Below are positions 8,070 to 16,939 of a stretch of DNA of 64,000 nt, piece after piece; within the stretch, counting starts at the first letter, position 1, and every line of letters starts with the position of its first letter. The position numbers and the translations under genes are program-made. This DNA comes from Thalassobius sp034670005 (GTDB lineage Bacteria > Pseudomonadota > Alphaproteobacteria > Rhodobacterales > Rhodobacteraceae): contig NZ_JAXMOH010000003.1 of the NCBI RefSeq assembly GCF_034670005.1, positions 359,755 through 423,754 of the forward strand, written 5' to 3'. A model generated the notes under the pieces. It was not told where the DNA came from. It saw only the letters and a program-made list of their open reading frames with translations, and ran no database searches.

Positions 8070-9299
8070 ATGAAAAACAGTTTTCTGATGCGCAACCCGT
8101 CCGTGCTTATCTTCCTCGGCCTGCTGGCGCTGTTCACCCTCGCCGTCACCTTGATGTCCGAAGCCACCGGCGCGGGTTTGATTTCCACCAGTTTCGTCAA
8201 AACGCTGGGCAAGACTTTGTGCCTGTGCCTGATTGCCATCGCGATGGATCTGGTCTGGGGCTATACCGGCATTCTCAGCCTTGGCCATTTCGCCTTCTTT
8301 GGCTTGGGTGGCTACATGATCGGGATGTGGCTGATGTATGAACGCACCCGCCAGATCGTCGAAACATCCTTGGCCAATGCTGAAATTCCACCCACTTCCC
8401 AGGAAGTGGTCGATGCCATCGGCAGCCAGATATTCGGCGTGGTGGGCAGTAGCGATTTTCCCGCTGTATGGGCCTTTGCCGACAGTCTTTCCCTCCAGCT
8501 CATCCTCGTGGTCGCGGTGCCGGGACTTCTGGCGCTGGTCTTCGGCTGGCTGGCCTTCCGGTCCCGCGTGACCGGCGTCTACCTGTCGATCCTGACCCAG
8601 GCGATGACGCTGGCGCTGGCGCTTTACCTGTTCCAGAACGACAGCGGGTTGCGCGGCAATAACGGGCTTTCCGGGTTGCAGAACCTGCCGGGTGCCGATG
8701 ATATCCCGCAAAGTCTGGTGTCGATCTGGTTCTTCTGGGCCTCGGCGCTGGCGCTTGGTCTTGGTTATCTTCTGGCGGCCTTCGTGGTGTCGGGCAAGTT
8801 CGGCAGCGTCATCCGCGGTATCCGCGATGACGAAGCGCGGGTGCGGTTCCTTGGCTATTCGGTCGAAGGCTACAAGCTGTTCATCTTCGTCATCACCGCG
8901 ATGATTTCGGGCATTGCGGGGGCGCTTTACTACCCGCAGGCGGGCATTATCAACCCGGCTGAAATCGCCCCCATCGCCTCGATCTACCTCGCGGTCTGGG
9001 TCGCCATCGGCGGGCGCGGCCGGCTTTATGGTGCGGTGATCGGGGCGGCCTTGGTGTCTCTGGTATCCACATGGTTCACCGGCGGACAGGTGCCCGATCT
9101 GCCGCTGGGCGGCTATACCGTGAAATGGGTCGATTGGTGGCAGGTGCTTTTGGGTCTCAGTTTCGTCCTGGTCACGTTGTTCGCCCCCAAGGGCATTGGC
9201 GGACTGATCGATCTTCTCGACGGCATTCGCAGTCCCAACCGGCACGGCGCGCCCTTGGGCCCCGGAAGCGGGTCGTTGCAGGAAAAGGAGGCACAGTAA
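8070..9299 (+). CDS. urtC: Urea ABC transporter permease UrtC
   Basis: Second membrane subunit of the urea importer, 409 residues, LivM-like. The family motif WGYTGILSLGHFAFFGLGGY falls at about residues 65-84, and the cytoplasmic coupling helix region IRGIRDDEARVRFLGY at about 247-262. A hydrophilic loop of about 50 residues around 95-140 separates two early membrane segments. It starts one base after urtB, and its stop TAA shares an A with the urtD start (TAATG), so all urt genes are translationally coupled. Confidence 0.96.
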   Translation: MKNSFLMRNPSVLIFLGLLALFTLAVTLMSEATGAGLISTSFVKTLGKTLCLCLIAIAMDLVWGYTGILSLGHFAFFGLGGYMIGMWLMYERTRQIVETSLANAEIPPTSQEVVDAIGSQIFGVVGSSDFPAVWAFADSLSLQLILVVAVPGLLALVFGWLAFRSRVTGVYLSILTQAMTLALALYLFQNDSGLRGNNGLSGLQNLPGADDIPQSLVSIWFFWASALALGLGYLLAAFVVSGKFGSVIRGIRDDEARVRFLGYSVEGYKLFIFVITAMISGIAGALYYPQAGIINPAEIAPIASIYLAVWVAIGGRGRLYGAVIGAALVSLVSTWFTGGQVPDLPLGGYTVKWVDWWQVLLGLSFVLVTLFAPKGIGGLIDLLDGIRSPNRHGAPLGPGSGSLQEKEAQ

Positions 9300-10039
9300 T
9301 GAGCACGCTTCTGGAAGTGTCCGGCGTTTCGGTCAGTTTCGACGGCTTCAAGGCGATCAACAATCTGTCGTTCCAGATAGGTCAGGCCGAGATGCGCGCC
9401 ATTATCGGGCCGAACGGCGCGGGCAAAACCACCTTCATGGATATCGTCACTGGCAAGACGCGACCCGATGCGGGCCGGGTGATCTGGGGTGAAAAATCGG
9501 TGTCTTTGCTAAAAATGTCCGAGGCCCGTATCGCCCGTGAAGGGGTGGGGCGCAAATTTCAGCGCCCAACCGTGTTCGAAGATCAGAGTGTCCACGACAA
9601 TCTGCTGATGGCGTTGAAGAATGACCGCAAACCGTGGGCGGTGCTGTTCTTCAGGCCGAAATTCAGGGACCTGGCCCGGGTCGAAGAACTGGCCAGTGAA
9701 ATCGGCCTGAGTGCCGAACTGGCGCGCAAGGCCGGAGAGCTGAGCCACGGTCAGAAACAATGGTTGGAAATTGGCATGTTGCTGGCGCAGGAACCGCGTT
9801 TATTGCTGGTCGATGAACCCGCCGCCGGAATGACATTGTCGGAACGCGAACACACCACCGACATCCTGGTCGAGGCGGCCAAGACCCGCGCTGTCGTGGT
9901 TGTCGAACATGACATGGAATTCGTCCGGCGACTGAATTGCAAGGTCACGGTGCTGCATGAAGGGTCGGTTCTGGCCGAAGGATCGCTGGACCATGTCACC
10001 CAAAACAAAGACGTCATCGACGTATATCTGGGGCGCTGA
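9299..10039 (+). CDS. urtD: Urea ABC transporter ATP-binding protein UrtD
   Basis: Cytoplasmic ATPase of the urea importer, 246 residues from the ATG at 9299, which overlaps the urtC stop in a TAATG junction; AAGGAG at about 9284-9289 is its ribosome-binding site. A longer in-frame start at 9071 would lie inside urtC and is rejected. Motifs are complete: Walker A GPNGAGKTT (about 38-46), signature LSHGQKQWLEIG, Walker B LLLVDEPAAGM with catalytic Glu, and H-loop VVVEHDMEF. It belongs to the LivG-like group and pairs with UrtE. Confidence 0.97.
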   Translation: MSTLLEVSGVSVSFDGFKAINNLSFQIGQAEMRAIIGPNGAGKTTFMDIVTGKTRPDAGRVIWGEKSVSLLKMSEARIAREGVGRKFQRPTVFEDQSVHDNLLMALKNDRKPWAVLFFRPKFRDLARVEELASEIGLSAELARKAGELSHGQKQWLEIGMLLAQEPRLLLVDEPAAGMTLSEREHTTDILVEAAKTRAVVVVEHDMEFVRRLNCKVTVLHEGSVLAEGSLDHVTQNKDVIDVYLGR

Positions 10040-10042
10040 GAG

Positions 10043-10738
10043 ATGCTGAAGATCGACAACCTGACCCTGCATTACGGCAGTTCGCAAATCCTCAACGGGG
10101 TTTCGCTGGAGGCCCAAACCGGCAAGGTGACCTGTGTCATGGGCACCAATGGGGTCGGTAAAACGTCGCTGCTCAAGGCGATATCAGGCACTCATTTGCG
10201 TTCCGGTGGCACGATGGAACTGGACGGCGAAGACCTGGGCCGTTTGCCGGCGCATCAGTTGGCCAAGAAGGGCATTGGATATGTGCCGCAGGGACGAATG
10301 ATTTTTCCGCTGCTGACGGTGCAGGAAAACATGGAAACCGCCTATGCCTGCCTGCCGCGGTCGGAACATGTCATCCCCGGAGAAATTTACGAACTGTTCC
10401 CGATCCTGAAGGAATTCCTGCATCGTCGGGGCGGCGACCTGTCGGGTGGGCAACAACAGCAGCTGGCCATCGCGCGGGCGATGATCACCAAGCCGAAACT
10501 ATTGCTGCTGGATGAACCTACCGAAGGCATTCAGCCCAATATCATTCAACAAATCGGCCGGGTGATCGAATATCTGCGCGATCAGGGCAATATGGCGATC
10601 GTTCTGGTCGAACAGTATTTCGATTTCGCCTATGCGCTGGCGGATGATTTCGTGGTGATGCGGCGCGGCTCGGTGTTGAAACGCGGGACCAAATCGGAAG
10701 TGACCCGGGATGAACTGGTCGAGGCGGTTTCGGTCTGA
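10043..10738 (+). CDS. urtE: Urea ABC transporter ATP-binding protein UrtE
   Basis: Second ATPase of the urea importer, 231 residues, LivF-like. Walker A is GTNGVGKTS (about 35-43), the Q-loop region reads GYVPQGRMIFP, the signature is LSGGQQQQLAIARA, Walker B is LLLLDEPTEGIQP and the switch is VLVEQYFDFA. All catalytic residues are present. The gene follows urtD after three bases and closes the operon; no convincing intrinsic terminator is visible in the 91 bases before the tRNA gene. Confidence 0.97.
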   Translation: MLKIDNLTLHYGSSQILNGVSLEAQTGKVTCVMGTNGVGKTSLLKAISGTHLRSGGTMELDGEDLGRLPAHQLAKKGIGYVPQGRMIFPLLTVQENMETAYACLPRSEHVIPGEIYELFPILKEFLHRRGGDLSGGQQQQLAIARAMITKPKLLLLDEPTEGIQPNIIQQIGRVIEYLRDQGNMAIVLVEQYFDFAYALADDFVVMRRGSVLKRGTKSEVTRDELVEAVSV

Positions 10739-10829
10739 CCGGTTTGACCGTTGCGATGAAAAAGAGTCGACCCGGCGCATTTTCGCCCTTGACGCCATCG
10801 CCCTGCTTTCGTAATTCGCATTCCACTTT

Positions 10830-10906
10830 GGCGGTGTAGCTCAGTTGGTTAGAGCAGCGGAATCATAATCCGCGTGTCCGGGGTTCAAGTCCCTGCACCG
10901 CCACCA
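10830..10906 (+). tRNA. tRNA-Met (CAT), elongator type
   Basis: A full 77-base cloverleaf with encoded CCA. Acceptor GGCGGTG at 10830-10836 pairs with CACCGCC at 10896-10902, then A-CCA. The anticodon loop TCATAAT is closed by GCGGA/TCCGC, giving anticodon CAT. The T-arm has GGTTCAAGTCC. The acceptor starts with a normal G1-C72 pair, which argues against initiator tRNA-fMet; a lysidine-modified tRNA-Ile with CAT is less likely from the overall sequence but not excluded by eye. Confidence 0.93.
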
Positions 10907-11420
10907 TTCCCCTACAGCAGAAAGACGATGATCCGCCGCCATCTGCGCGTGGAGCACAGTGCCGATATTGGGGCATTTTGCCATCGAAAGGGTATCCGCC
11001 GCAGGGACTGCCGGTAGGACGAATGTCGCGGTGCCCTTACCATAAATAGCGAGTCGCCGCGATTTGCTGCCTGCCATTCGTTGGCTTGCCAAGGTTCAAA
11101 TGAGTCGGATTATCCATCAATAAGGCGGTGTGTCCCAGACTTTCGACTAAGTTTCGCTCTCAAGCGTGATGCGACCTTAGTCACATTCGTTGATCCCTGT
11201 AAAATTCCCCGTTTCATGCCGTTTTCATAGTCAGAGCGCTTCGTGCGTGTTTCGTGATGGTAACGGTTTTGGGTGTGTTCGAATGTACGGATCAGTCTCG
11301 ACATTGAGTTCTTCGACAGCGCAACCGCGTCACGATTTCATTTCGGAATGCGGTTTGGCCTCCAGCGAGAGGGCTGCGCCCTTTTCCCAAGTACATAGTT
11401 CTGCCTCAGAAGGATAAACC
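10907..11420. other. Intergenic region upstream of the chemotaxis operon
   Basis: No gene supported in these 514 bases. It should contain the promoter of the che operon. A weak sigma-28-like pair, TAAA at 11200-11203 and GCCGTTTT from 11218 with a 14-base spacer, is one base short of the usual spacing and poor at the 3' half. A small stem AGGGC-TGC-GCCCT followed by TTT lies around 11370-11385, close to the MCP start. AGAAGGA at 11408-11414 is the MCP ribosome-binding site. Open frames here are overlaps of the tRNA or random. Confidence 0.5.
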
Positions 11421-13049
11421 ATGCGGTTCACACTCAAAGCCCGGTTGGCTCTGACTTTTCTTTTCATTCTGAGCATGTTTGCCGGCAGCATGTATTTTGC
11501 TGTCAGTGAGATGCAAAAAGCCAATGCGACCTTCGATCGTGTGGTTAATGTCGAGATGGCCAAGGTCAACATCATCGAGGAAATCGCGGCCACGGAAAGC
11601 GCCTTGCGCAGTGTGGTTTCAGAAATCCTGATCCCTTTGCCGACCGGAGAACCCGAGCGGATACCGGGTATGATGAAGGAAATCGACCGGCTGAACGGTG
11701 TCTATAACGGGCTGGTCAAGGAACTGCAGGCGAATGTCGATGAGGAAACTCAGAACTCGCTGTCACAGTTGCAGACGATGCATGACCTTGCCTATGAAAC
11801 CAACCAGACATCGCTGGAATACAGTCAGAGCGGATCCAAGGGGAAGGCCCGGGCGGCGACGATCCTGTACCATAACGGATCGCGCGACGCGACGAATGCA
11901 GCACTGGATGTGCTGACCGGCCTGACCGAAACGGTGAACACCGGAATGCAGGCCGAAGTGGAAAAAGCCAAGGCGGCGCTGTCCGAAACGGTGCGCAACA
12001 TGTCGATCCTGGTTGTGGTTGGCTTCGTGATCAGCGGCATTTCGGCGTTGCTTATCCTGCGCAGCATTTCGTCGGGGTTCAAACGGTCGATCGAACTGGC
12101 CCGCCGTGTGGCCGAAGGCGATCTGCGTGAAACCGCCACTGTGACAGGCAATAACGAAATCAGCGATCTGTTGAACGTTCAGAACGAGATGGTCCTGCGT
12201 CTGCGCGATACCGTTGAAAACGTGGCATCGGCCGTGCGCAACCTGGCGTCGGGCGCCAACCAGATGGCGGGAACGTCGGAATCGTTGTCCGAAGGGGCGT
12301 CGGTTCAGGCCGGGTCGACCGAAGAAGTGTCGGCCGCGGTCGAAGAAATGTCGGCCAATATCAGCGCCAGTTCGGACAATGCGACCACGACCGAGGAAAT
12401 CGCAACCAGAGCCGCAAACGATGCACAAGCATCGGGCGATGCGGTGTCCGAGGCGGTCGACGCGATGAAAACCATCGGCGAACGCATCATGATCTTGCAG
12501 GAAATCGCCCGTCAGACCGACCTGTTGGCGCTGAACGCAGCCGTTGAGGCGGCCCGCGCCGGTGAACATGGTCGTGGTTTTGCGGTGGTCGCTTCTGAAG
12601 TGCGCAAGCTGGCCGAGAACAGCCAGAAAGCCGCTGCCGAAATTTCAGCCCTGTCCGCGAATACTGTTACCTCGGCAACAAAAGCGGGCGAGATGCTGAA
12701 GGAACTGGTGCCCAATATCGAAAAGACCTCTTCGCTGGTCAGCGACATTTCTTCAGCGTCGCGCGAATTGGCGATCGGGTCGACCCAGATCAGTGAATCG
12801 GTTCAGCGTCTCGACAGCGTGACACAGGCAAACACCTCGGCTTCGGAAGAAATGTCGAGCGCGGCAACCGAGCTGTCGAGCCAGGCTGAACAACTGGCCG
12901 AAGTGATTTCTTTCTTTCAGGTCGATGAACGCATCGTGTCGCACGACGTGGTCGAGGAAGGTGACGAAGAAGAGGGCGGGGCCGACCTGTACCTCGGTGA
13001 CGACGGCGAAAGCGACAAAGACGGCGCCGATTTCAAACTCGCCTCGTAA
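11421..13049 (+). CDS. Methyl-accepting chemotaxis protein (transmembrane receptor)
   Basis: 542-residue chemoreceptor. Membrane segment 1 is at about 8-28 (LALTFLFILSMFAGSMYFAV), followed by a periplasmic four-helix-bundle-like domain of about 160 residues, membrane segment 2 at about 193-213, a HAMP region (about 214-268) and the cytoplasmic signalling domain. The hairpin tip is the conserved ARQTDLLALNAAVEAARAGE, then HGRGFAVVASEVRKLAE (about 362-400). The C-terminus is an acidic tail (EEGDEEEGG) and lacks a CheR-tethering NWETF-type pentapeptide. It leads the che operon, so it is probably the main cluster-specific receptor; the ligand cannot be read from the sequence. Confidence 0.95.
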   Translation: MRFTLKARLALTFLFILSMFAGSMYFAVSEMQKANATFDRVVNVEMAKVNIIEEIAATESALRSVVSEILIPLPTGEPERIPGMMKEIDRLNGVYNGLVKELQANVDEETQNSLSQLQTMHDLAYETNQTSLEYSQSGSKGKARAATILYHNGSRDATNAALDVLTGLTETVNTGMQAEVEKAKAALSETVRNMSILVVVGFVISGISALLILRSISSGFKRSIELARRVAEGDLRETATVTGNNEISDLLNVQNEMVLRLRDTVENVASAVRNLASGANQMAGTSESLSEGASVQAGSTEEVSAAVEEMSANISASSDNATTTEEIATRAANDAQASGDAVSEAVDAMKTIGERIMILQEIARQTDLLALNAAVEAARAGEHGRGFAVVASEVRKLAENSQKAAAEISALSANTVTSATKAGEMLKELVPNIEKTSSLVSDISSASRELAIGSTQISESVQRLDSVTQANTSASEEMSSAATELSSQAEQLAEVISFFQVDERIVSHDVVEEGDEEEGGADLYLGDDGESDKDGADFKLAS

Positions 13050-13118
13050 ACCCCTGCCTGGCGAGGGCACCGTGCCCCGCCATCCCTGCGTATGCGAATA
13101 ACAGACAAGGAACATTCA

Positions 13119-13415
13119 ATGCCCGATACGGCCCTGCAGATCACCCTGGATAGCGCCAGCACATTCGAAACGCTGGTTCCGTTCCGCGACGCGCTCGTCG
13201 GACTGCCTGAGGGAAAAACGGCAGCGCTTGATCTGGATCTGGCCGAGGATGCGCCGCCGTCAGTGTTGTTCGCATTCGGCCAGCTACTTGCCGCTGCTGA
13301 AAAGGAAAGCCGCGTGAGCCCGGAAAATCTGGCCGATCTGGCCGAAGCACATGTCCCGTTCAGCGCAATGTTGGCGCAGACGGGGCTGGGATCCGTTTTG
13401 ACTGAAACGGCATAA
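13119..13415 (+). CDS. Small STAS-like protein of the chemotaxis operon
   Basis: 98 residues starting at ATG 13119, chosen because AAGGA at 13107-13111 lies seven bases upstream; an earlier ATG at 13092 lacks such a site. The fold pattern (a beta strand, LVPFRDALVGLPEGKTAALDLDL, PPSVLFAFGQLLAAAEKES and a C-terminal helix ending TGLGSVL) resembles a compact STAS domain as in MlaB or anti-anti-sigma factors. The usual phosphorylatable Ser/Thr sits in a Pro-Pro-Ser context here. Small STAS proteins occur in alphaproteobacterial che operons, but their role is not settled. It lies between the MCP gene and cheY in one transcript. Confidence 0.75.
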   Translation: MPDTALQITLDSASTFETLVPFRDALVGLPEGKTAALDLDLAEDAPPSVLFAFGQLLAAAEKESRVSPENLADLAEAHVPFSAMLAQTGLGSVLTETA

Positions 13416-13441
13416 GAAACCATCGCAAAGGTTGAAGAGAC

Positions 13442-13807
13442 ATGAGCAAAGACATCCTGATTATCGACGATTCCCCTTCTGTCCGGCGCATGGTCGCAAT
13501 GACTTTGCAGCAGGAAGGGTTTGAAGTGACGCAATGCGAAGACGGCGCGCAGGGGTTGGAAACAGCCAAGGCCAAACGCTTCGACATGGTTATTACAGAC
13601 CAGAACATGCCCAACATGACCGGCATTGAATTCATCCAGGCCTATCGTAGCGATCCCAGCAGCAACGGCGTTCCTATCATTTTCCTGTCGACGGAAAGCG
13701 AAGGCAACCTGAAGGATCAGGCGCGGTCGGCGGGGGCGTTGGGCTGGATCATGAAACCGTTTGAACAGGCCAAGCTGCTGGCCGTTGTGAATAAGGTGGT
13801 CGGCTGA
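13442..13807 (+). CDS. cheY: Chemotaxis response regulator CheY
   Basis: Single-domain receiver of 121 residues. The acidic pair D9-D10, phosphoacceptor D53 in ITDQNMPNMTG, switch S83 (FLSTES) and K105 (MKPFEQA) are all present. No output domain follows, so it works by protein interaction, either with the flagellar switch or as a phosphate sink. The stop overlaps the cheA start in TGATG, so cheY and cheA are coupled, as expected for a cognate pair. Confidence 0.95.
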   Translation: MSKDILIIDDSPSVRRMVAMTLQQEGFEVTQCEDGAQGLETAKAKRFDMVITDQNMPNMTGIEFIQAYRSDPSSNGVPIIFLSTESEGNLKDQARSAGALGWIMKPFEQAKLLAVVNKVVG

Positions 13808-15795
13808 TGATTGATGCAGAAACCCAAGAGATATTCCGTCAGGAAACCGAGGCGCTGATCGAAAGTCTTCAGGATGCGCTGCTGGAGTTGAACAAGACAC
13901 CAGACAATGCCGAACTGGTGACTCAGGTTTTCCGCGATCTGCATACGCTGAAGGGCACCGGTGCGATGTTCGGTTACGCCCGTCTGGCCGCGTTCATTCA
14001 CGATTTCGAAGCCGCCTTTGAGGCGGTGCGGTCCGGCAAATCGACCGTCACCCCCGAGTTGATAGCAGTGTCGTTGAAAGCCTATGATCTGATCGTGGAA
14101 CTGCTGGAAGGCGAAGACCCGCCGGAAGACCGCGATGCCGAGCTGAAAGCGGCGCTGAGCGCTGTCACAAAGGGGGAAGCCCCGGCAGCCGCGCAGGCGG
14201 ACGCCCCCGACGAAGTGGCGTCCTCCGAGGGGGAGGTAGAGGGCTGGACACTGGTTTTCAAACTGCCGCCGGATTTTATGGAAATCGGTGGCAACCCAAT
14301 CGCGATGCTGGACGAGCTGATCGAGATCGGCGGCGAAGGTACCAAGGTCGAAGCCTTGACCGATGGGCTGCCCGCTCTGGCCGATCTGAAACCGTCGGAA
14401 ATGCACACCGCATGGCGGGTGACGTTGCCTGCGGACGCTTCGGAAGCGGACATCCGTGACGTTTTCATGTTCCACGAGGACCAGATGGAACTATCGCTGG
14501 AACCGATCCGCGCGGCACCGTCGTCTGCGGTTGCAGCGCCAGAAGTGGCGGTGAAGGCAGAAGACAAGGCCGCGTCAGACCAGAAACAGGCGGCTCAGGG
14601 AGCCAAGAAACCAGGCACCGCCAAGGTGCAGATGCGGGTTTCGGCCGAACGTCTGGACGATATCATGGACCGCGTCGGTGAATTGGTGATCGCCGAGGCC
14701 CGGTTGTCGGATTTGGCGGCGAAGCTGGAAAACCCAGACCTGATGGAAGTGGTGGAAAATATTCAGCGCCTGGCGCTTGGCCTGCGCGACACCACGATGG
14801 CGATCCGGATGACACCGATGTCGAGCATCACTGGACGGTTCCAGCGTCTGGCGCATGACCTGGCGGGCAAGACAGGCAAGGATTTCGATTTCGTCATCGA
14901 AGGCGAAACCACCGAGCTGGACAAGACGGTGATCGAAAAACTGTCCGATCCACTGGTTCACATCCTGCGCAATGCGGTGGATCACGGTCTTGAAGATCGC
15001 GAAACGCGGATTGGAGCAGGAAAAGCCGAACGCGGCACCGTCACGCTGAGCGCGCGCTATTCCGGCGCGGACGTGCTGATCAGCGTGAAGGATGATGGCA
15101 AGGGGCTGGACCCCGATTTCATTCACCAGCGCGCCGTAGCGCGTGGCTTGATTGAAGAAAATGCCATTCTGACCCGGAGCGAAACCTTTGCGCTGCTGAT
15201 GGAGCCGGGGTTCTCAACCGCCGAAAAGATCACCGACCTGTCCGGGCGTGGCGTTGGTACCGACGTGGTCAAATCGACGGTGGAGGCGCTGCGCGGATCG
15301 GTGGAAATCGAATCTGAACTGGGTGCCGGATCTACCTTTACGTTGCGGCTGCCGCTGACTCTGGCGATCATCGAAGGGCTGTTGATGCAGGTCGGTGATG
15401 AGCGTTTCACCATTCCGCTGGCCGCGGTGGGTGGTATCGTGGAACAGCCCGAAGATTTGCGCAAAGGGTCCGAGCCGACCACCGTAATCGAACTGCGCGA
15501 AAAGCTGGTTTCGATCATGCGACTGCGCGAAGTGTTCGGATGTTCGGGGCCGGTTAACGAGCATCCCAAGGTGGTTCTGGTGGAAACCGGCGACACCCAG
15601 ATCGGTCTGGCGGTCGATCGGATCATCGGGTCCTACCAGACGGTCATCAAGCAATTGTCACCGATGCACAGCCGCCTGAACGTTTTCTCGGGTGCCACCA
15701 TACTTGGTGATGGCGATGTCGCGCTGATCATCGATGTGGCGCAACTGGTCAAGTCTCAGGGACTGGACAATCTGGACAAGGAGCAAGCAGCATGA
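13807..15795 (+). CDS. cheA: Chemotaxis histidine kinase CheA
   Basis: 662-residue cytoplasmic kinase that phosphorylates CheY and CheB on receptor control. The P1 HPt domain has the phosphorylated His46 in RDLHTLKGTGAMFGY. A P2-like domain lies at about 140-245, an Ala/Lys-rich linker at about 245-275, the P3 dimerisation helices at about 276-340, the P4 ATPase with N-box HILRNAVDHGLEDRETR near 381-397 and G-boxes DDGKGLDP and DLSGRGVGTDVVK, and the P5 CheW-like domain from about 520. No truncation seen. The last four bases overlap cheW. Confidence 0.97.
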   Translation: MIDAETQEIFRQETEALIESLQDALLELNKTPDNAELVTQVFRDLHTLKGTGAMFGYARLAAFIHDFEAAFEAVRSGKSTVTPELIAVSLKAYDLIVELLEGEDPPEDRDAELKAALSAVTKGEAPAAAQADAPDEVASSEGEVEGWTLVFKLPPDFMEIGGNPIAMLDELIEIGGEGTKVEALTDGLPALADLKPSEMHTAWRVTLPADASEADIRDVFMFHEDQMELSLEPIRAAPSSAVAAPEVAVKAEDKAASDQKQAAQGAKKPGTAKVQMRVSAERLDDIMDRVGELVIAEARLSDLAAKLENPDLMEVVENIQRLALGLRDTTMAIRMTPMSSITGRFQRLAHDLAGKTGKDFDFVIEGETTELDKTVIEKLSDPLVHILRNAVDHGLEDRETRIGAGKAERGTVTLSARYSGADVLISVKDDGKGLDPDFIHQRAVARGLIEENAILTRSETFALLMEPGFSTAEKITDLSGRGVGTDVVKSTVEALRGSVEIESELGAGSTFTLRLPLTLAIIEGLLMQVGDERFTIPLAAVGGIVEQPEDLRKGSEPTTVIELREKLVSIMRLREVFGCSGPVNEHPKVVLVETGDTQIGLAVDRIIGSYQTVIKQLSPMHSRLNVFSGATILGDGDVALIIDVAQLVKSQGLDNLDKEQAA

Positions 15796-16292
15796 GCCTG
15801 TCACTGATATCCGCCACCGAAGATGAACTGAAGGATCTGGTGGCCTTCGAAATGGGCGGCGAATTGATGGCGGTGCCGACCCGCATCCTGCGCGAAGTGC
15901 TGGAGCCGCCCCGGATCACCCGGGTGCCGATGGCAGGGGTCTATTCTGCCGGTCTGATGAATGTGCGCGGCGTGGTCGTGCCGGTGACCGATCTGCGTCC
16001 GCTGTTTGAAATGCCGGATAAGCCGTTCGATATCGACACCCGGATTCTGGTTCTGGAACTGGCGCTGGGATCGGGAAATGTCACCATCGGGTTGATTGCC
16101 GAAAAGGTGCACGCCGTGATGTCTATGGATCCCGAAACCGTACAGCCAGTGCCATCGGTCGGAACCCGTTGGCCGGCGCAGACCATCAAGGGCATCGGCC
16201 GTTGGCAGGACCGTTTCGTCAACCTGATCGATCTGGAACGTGTCGCCCAAGAATATATTGGCGCGGCTCATGCCGACGATGAAGCAGCATGA
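15792..16292 (+). CDS. cheW: CheW coupling protein (first copy)
   Basis: 166-residue CheW-domain protein that links receptors to CheA. Characteristic blocks are LVAFEMGGELMAVPTRILREVLEPP, split over residues 12-38, then AGLMNVRGVVVPVTDLRPLF (about 54-73) and the C-terminal ATIKGIGRW-like QTIKGIGRWQDRFVNLIDLERV. It starts inside the cheA stop (ATGA), so it is coupled to CheA. Its similarity to the second cheW is moderate, indicating an old duplication and perhaps distinct receptor partners. Confidence 0.93.
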   Translation: MSLSLISATEDELKDLVAFEMGGELMAVPTRILREVLEPPRITRVPMAGVYSAGLMNVRGVVVPVTDLRPLFEMPDKPFDIDTRILVLELALGSGNVTIGLIAEKVHAVMSMDPETVQPVPSVGTRWPAQTIKGIGRWQDRFVNLIDLERVAQEYIGAAHADDEAA

Positions 16293-16399
16293 GGATTTCG
16301 CCATGCGCGATCCGGCCTTTCGAACACTAACAACCGCACGGCCCATTGCAGCAGTAATGCGTGCCGCAGCCTTTCAAACCGTGAAACAGGACGCCGAAC

Positions 16400-16903
16400 A
16401 TGCTTGATCAGCAGCTCATGACCGATGAAATCCAAAAGACTTTTCTGACCTGTAGCCTGGGTGAGGAATACGTCGCCCTGCCGGTATCGCGGGTGGTGGA
16501 AATCCTCGACCCCAAGCCGGCCACCAGGCTGCCGCAAGCCCCTGAATTTTTGCTAGGGTATATCGATCTGCGCGGCGAGAGCATTCTGGTGGTCGATCTG
16601 CGCCTGTTGTTGGCGCGGCCATTCAAGGAAGACACCACCGAAACCCGGATCGTGGTTCTGTCGGTCCGAAACGGCGAATCTGAAATGTCCGTTGGCCTGC
16701 GTGCCGATCAGGTTTTCGAAGTGACCCGTCTGGACGACGACAAGCTACAGACTTTCGCTCAGGACGGATTGCTGAACTGGGATGCCCGCATGGTCGAAGG
16801 TGTCGGCCGTCGCAACGGCGATTTCGTTACGGTTCTCGATCTCGACCGGATGCTGAGTTCGAAGGTGATCGCGGAATTTCACCAAGCCCCCGAAGAGACT
16901 TAA
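16400..16903 (+). CDS. CheW coupling protein (second copy)
   Basis: 167-residue CheW-domain protein. It shows FLTCSLGEEYVALPVSRVVE (about 15-34), LLGYIDLRGESILVVDLRLL and a C-terminal MVEGVGRRNGDFVTVLDLDRML. It is separated from the first cheW by 107 bases in which I see no gene. Two cheW genes in one che operon are not rare in alphaproteobacteria; they may serve different receptors, for example the membrane MCP and a soluble partner. Confidence 0.93.
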   Translation: MLDQQLMTDEIQKTFLTCSLGEEYVALPVSRVVEILDPKPATRLPQAPEFLLGYIDLRGESILVVDLRLLLARPFKEDTTETRIVVLSVRNGESEMSVGLRADQVFEVTRLDDDKLQTFAQDGLLNWDARMVEGVGRRNGDFVTVLDLDRMLSSKVIAEFHQAPEET

Positions 16904-16939
16904 GAGCAGCCATAATATTAAAAAAATAAAGGGATTGCC

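Noticed and set aside
8043..9245. 400-codon open frame opposite urtC
   Set aside because: Shadow of urtC; Gln/His/Arg-rich translation typical of antisense frames.
10841..11092. Open frame encoding WRCRDLNPGH-like peptide
   Set aside because: Classic artefact of translating a tRNA gene; it overlaps tRNA-Met on the opposite strand.
11200..11225. Sigma-28-like promoter for the MCP gene
   Set aside because: The TAAA and GCCG halves are spaced by 14 bases rather than 15 and the downstream half reads GCCGTTTT; too weak to call.
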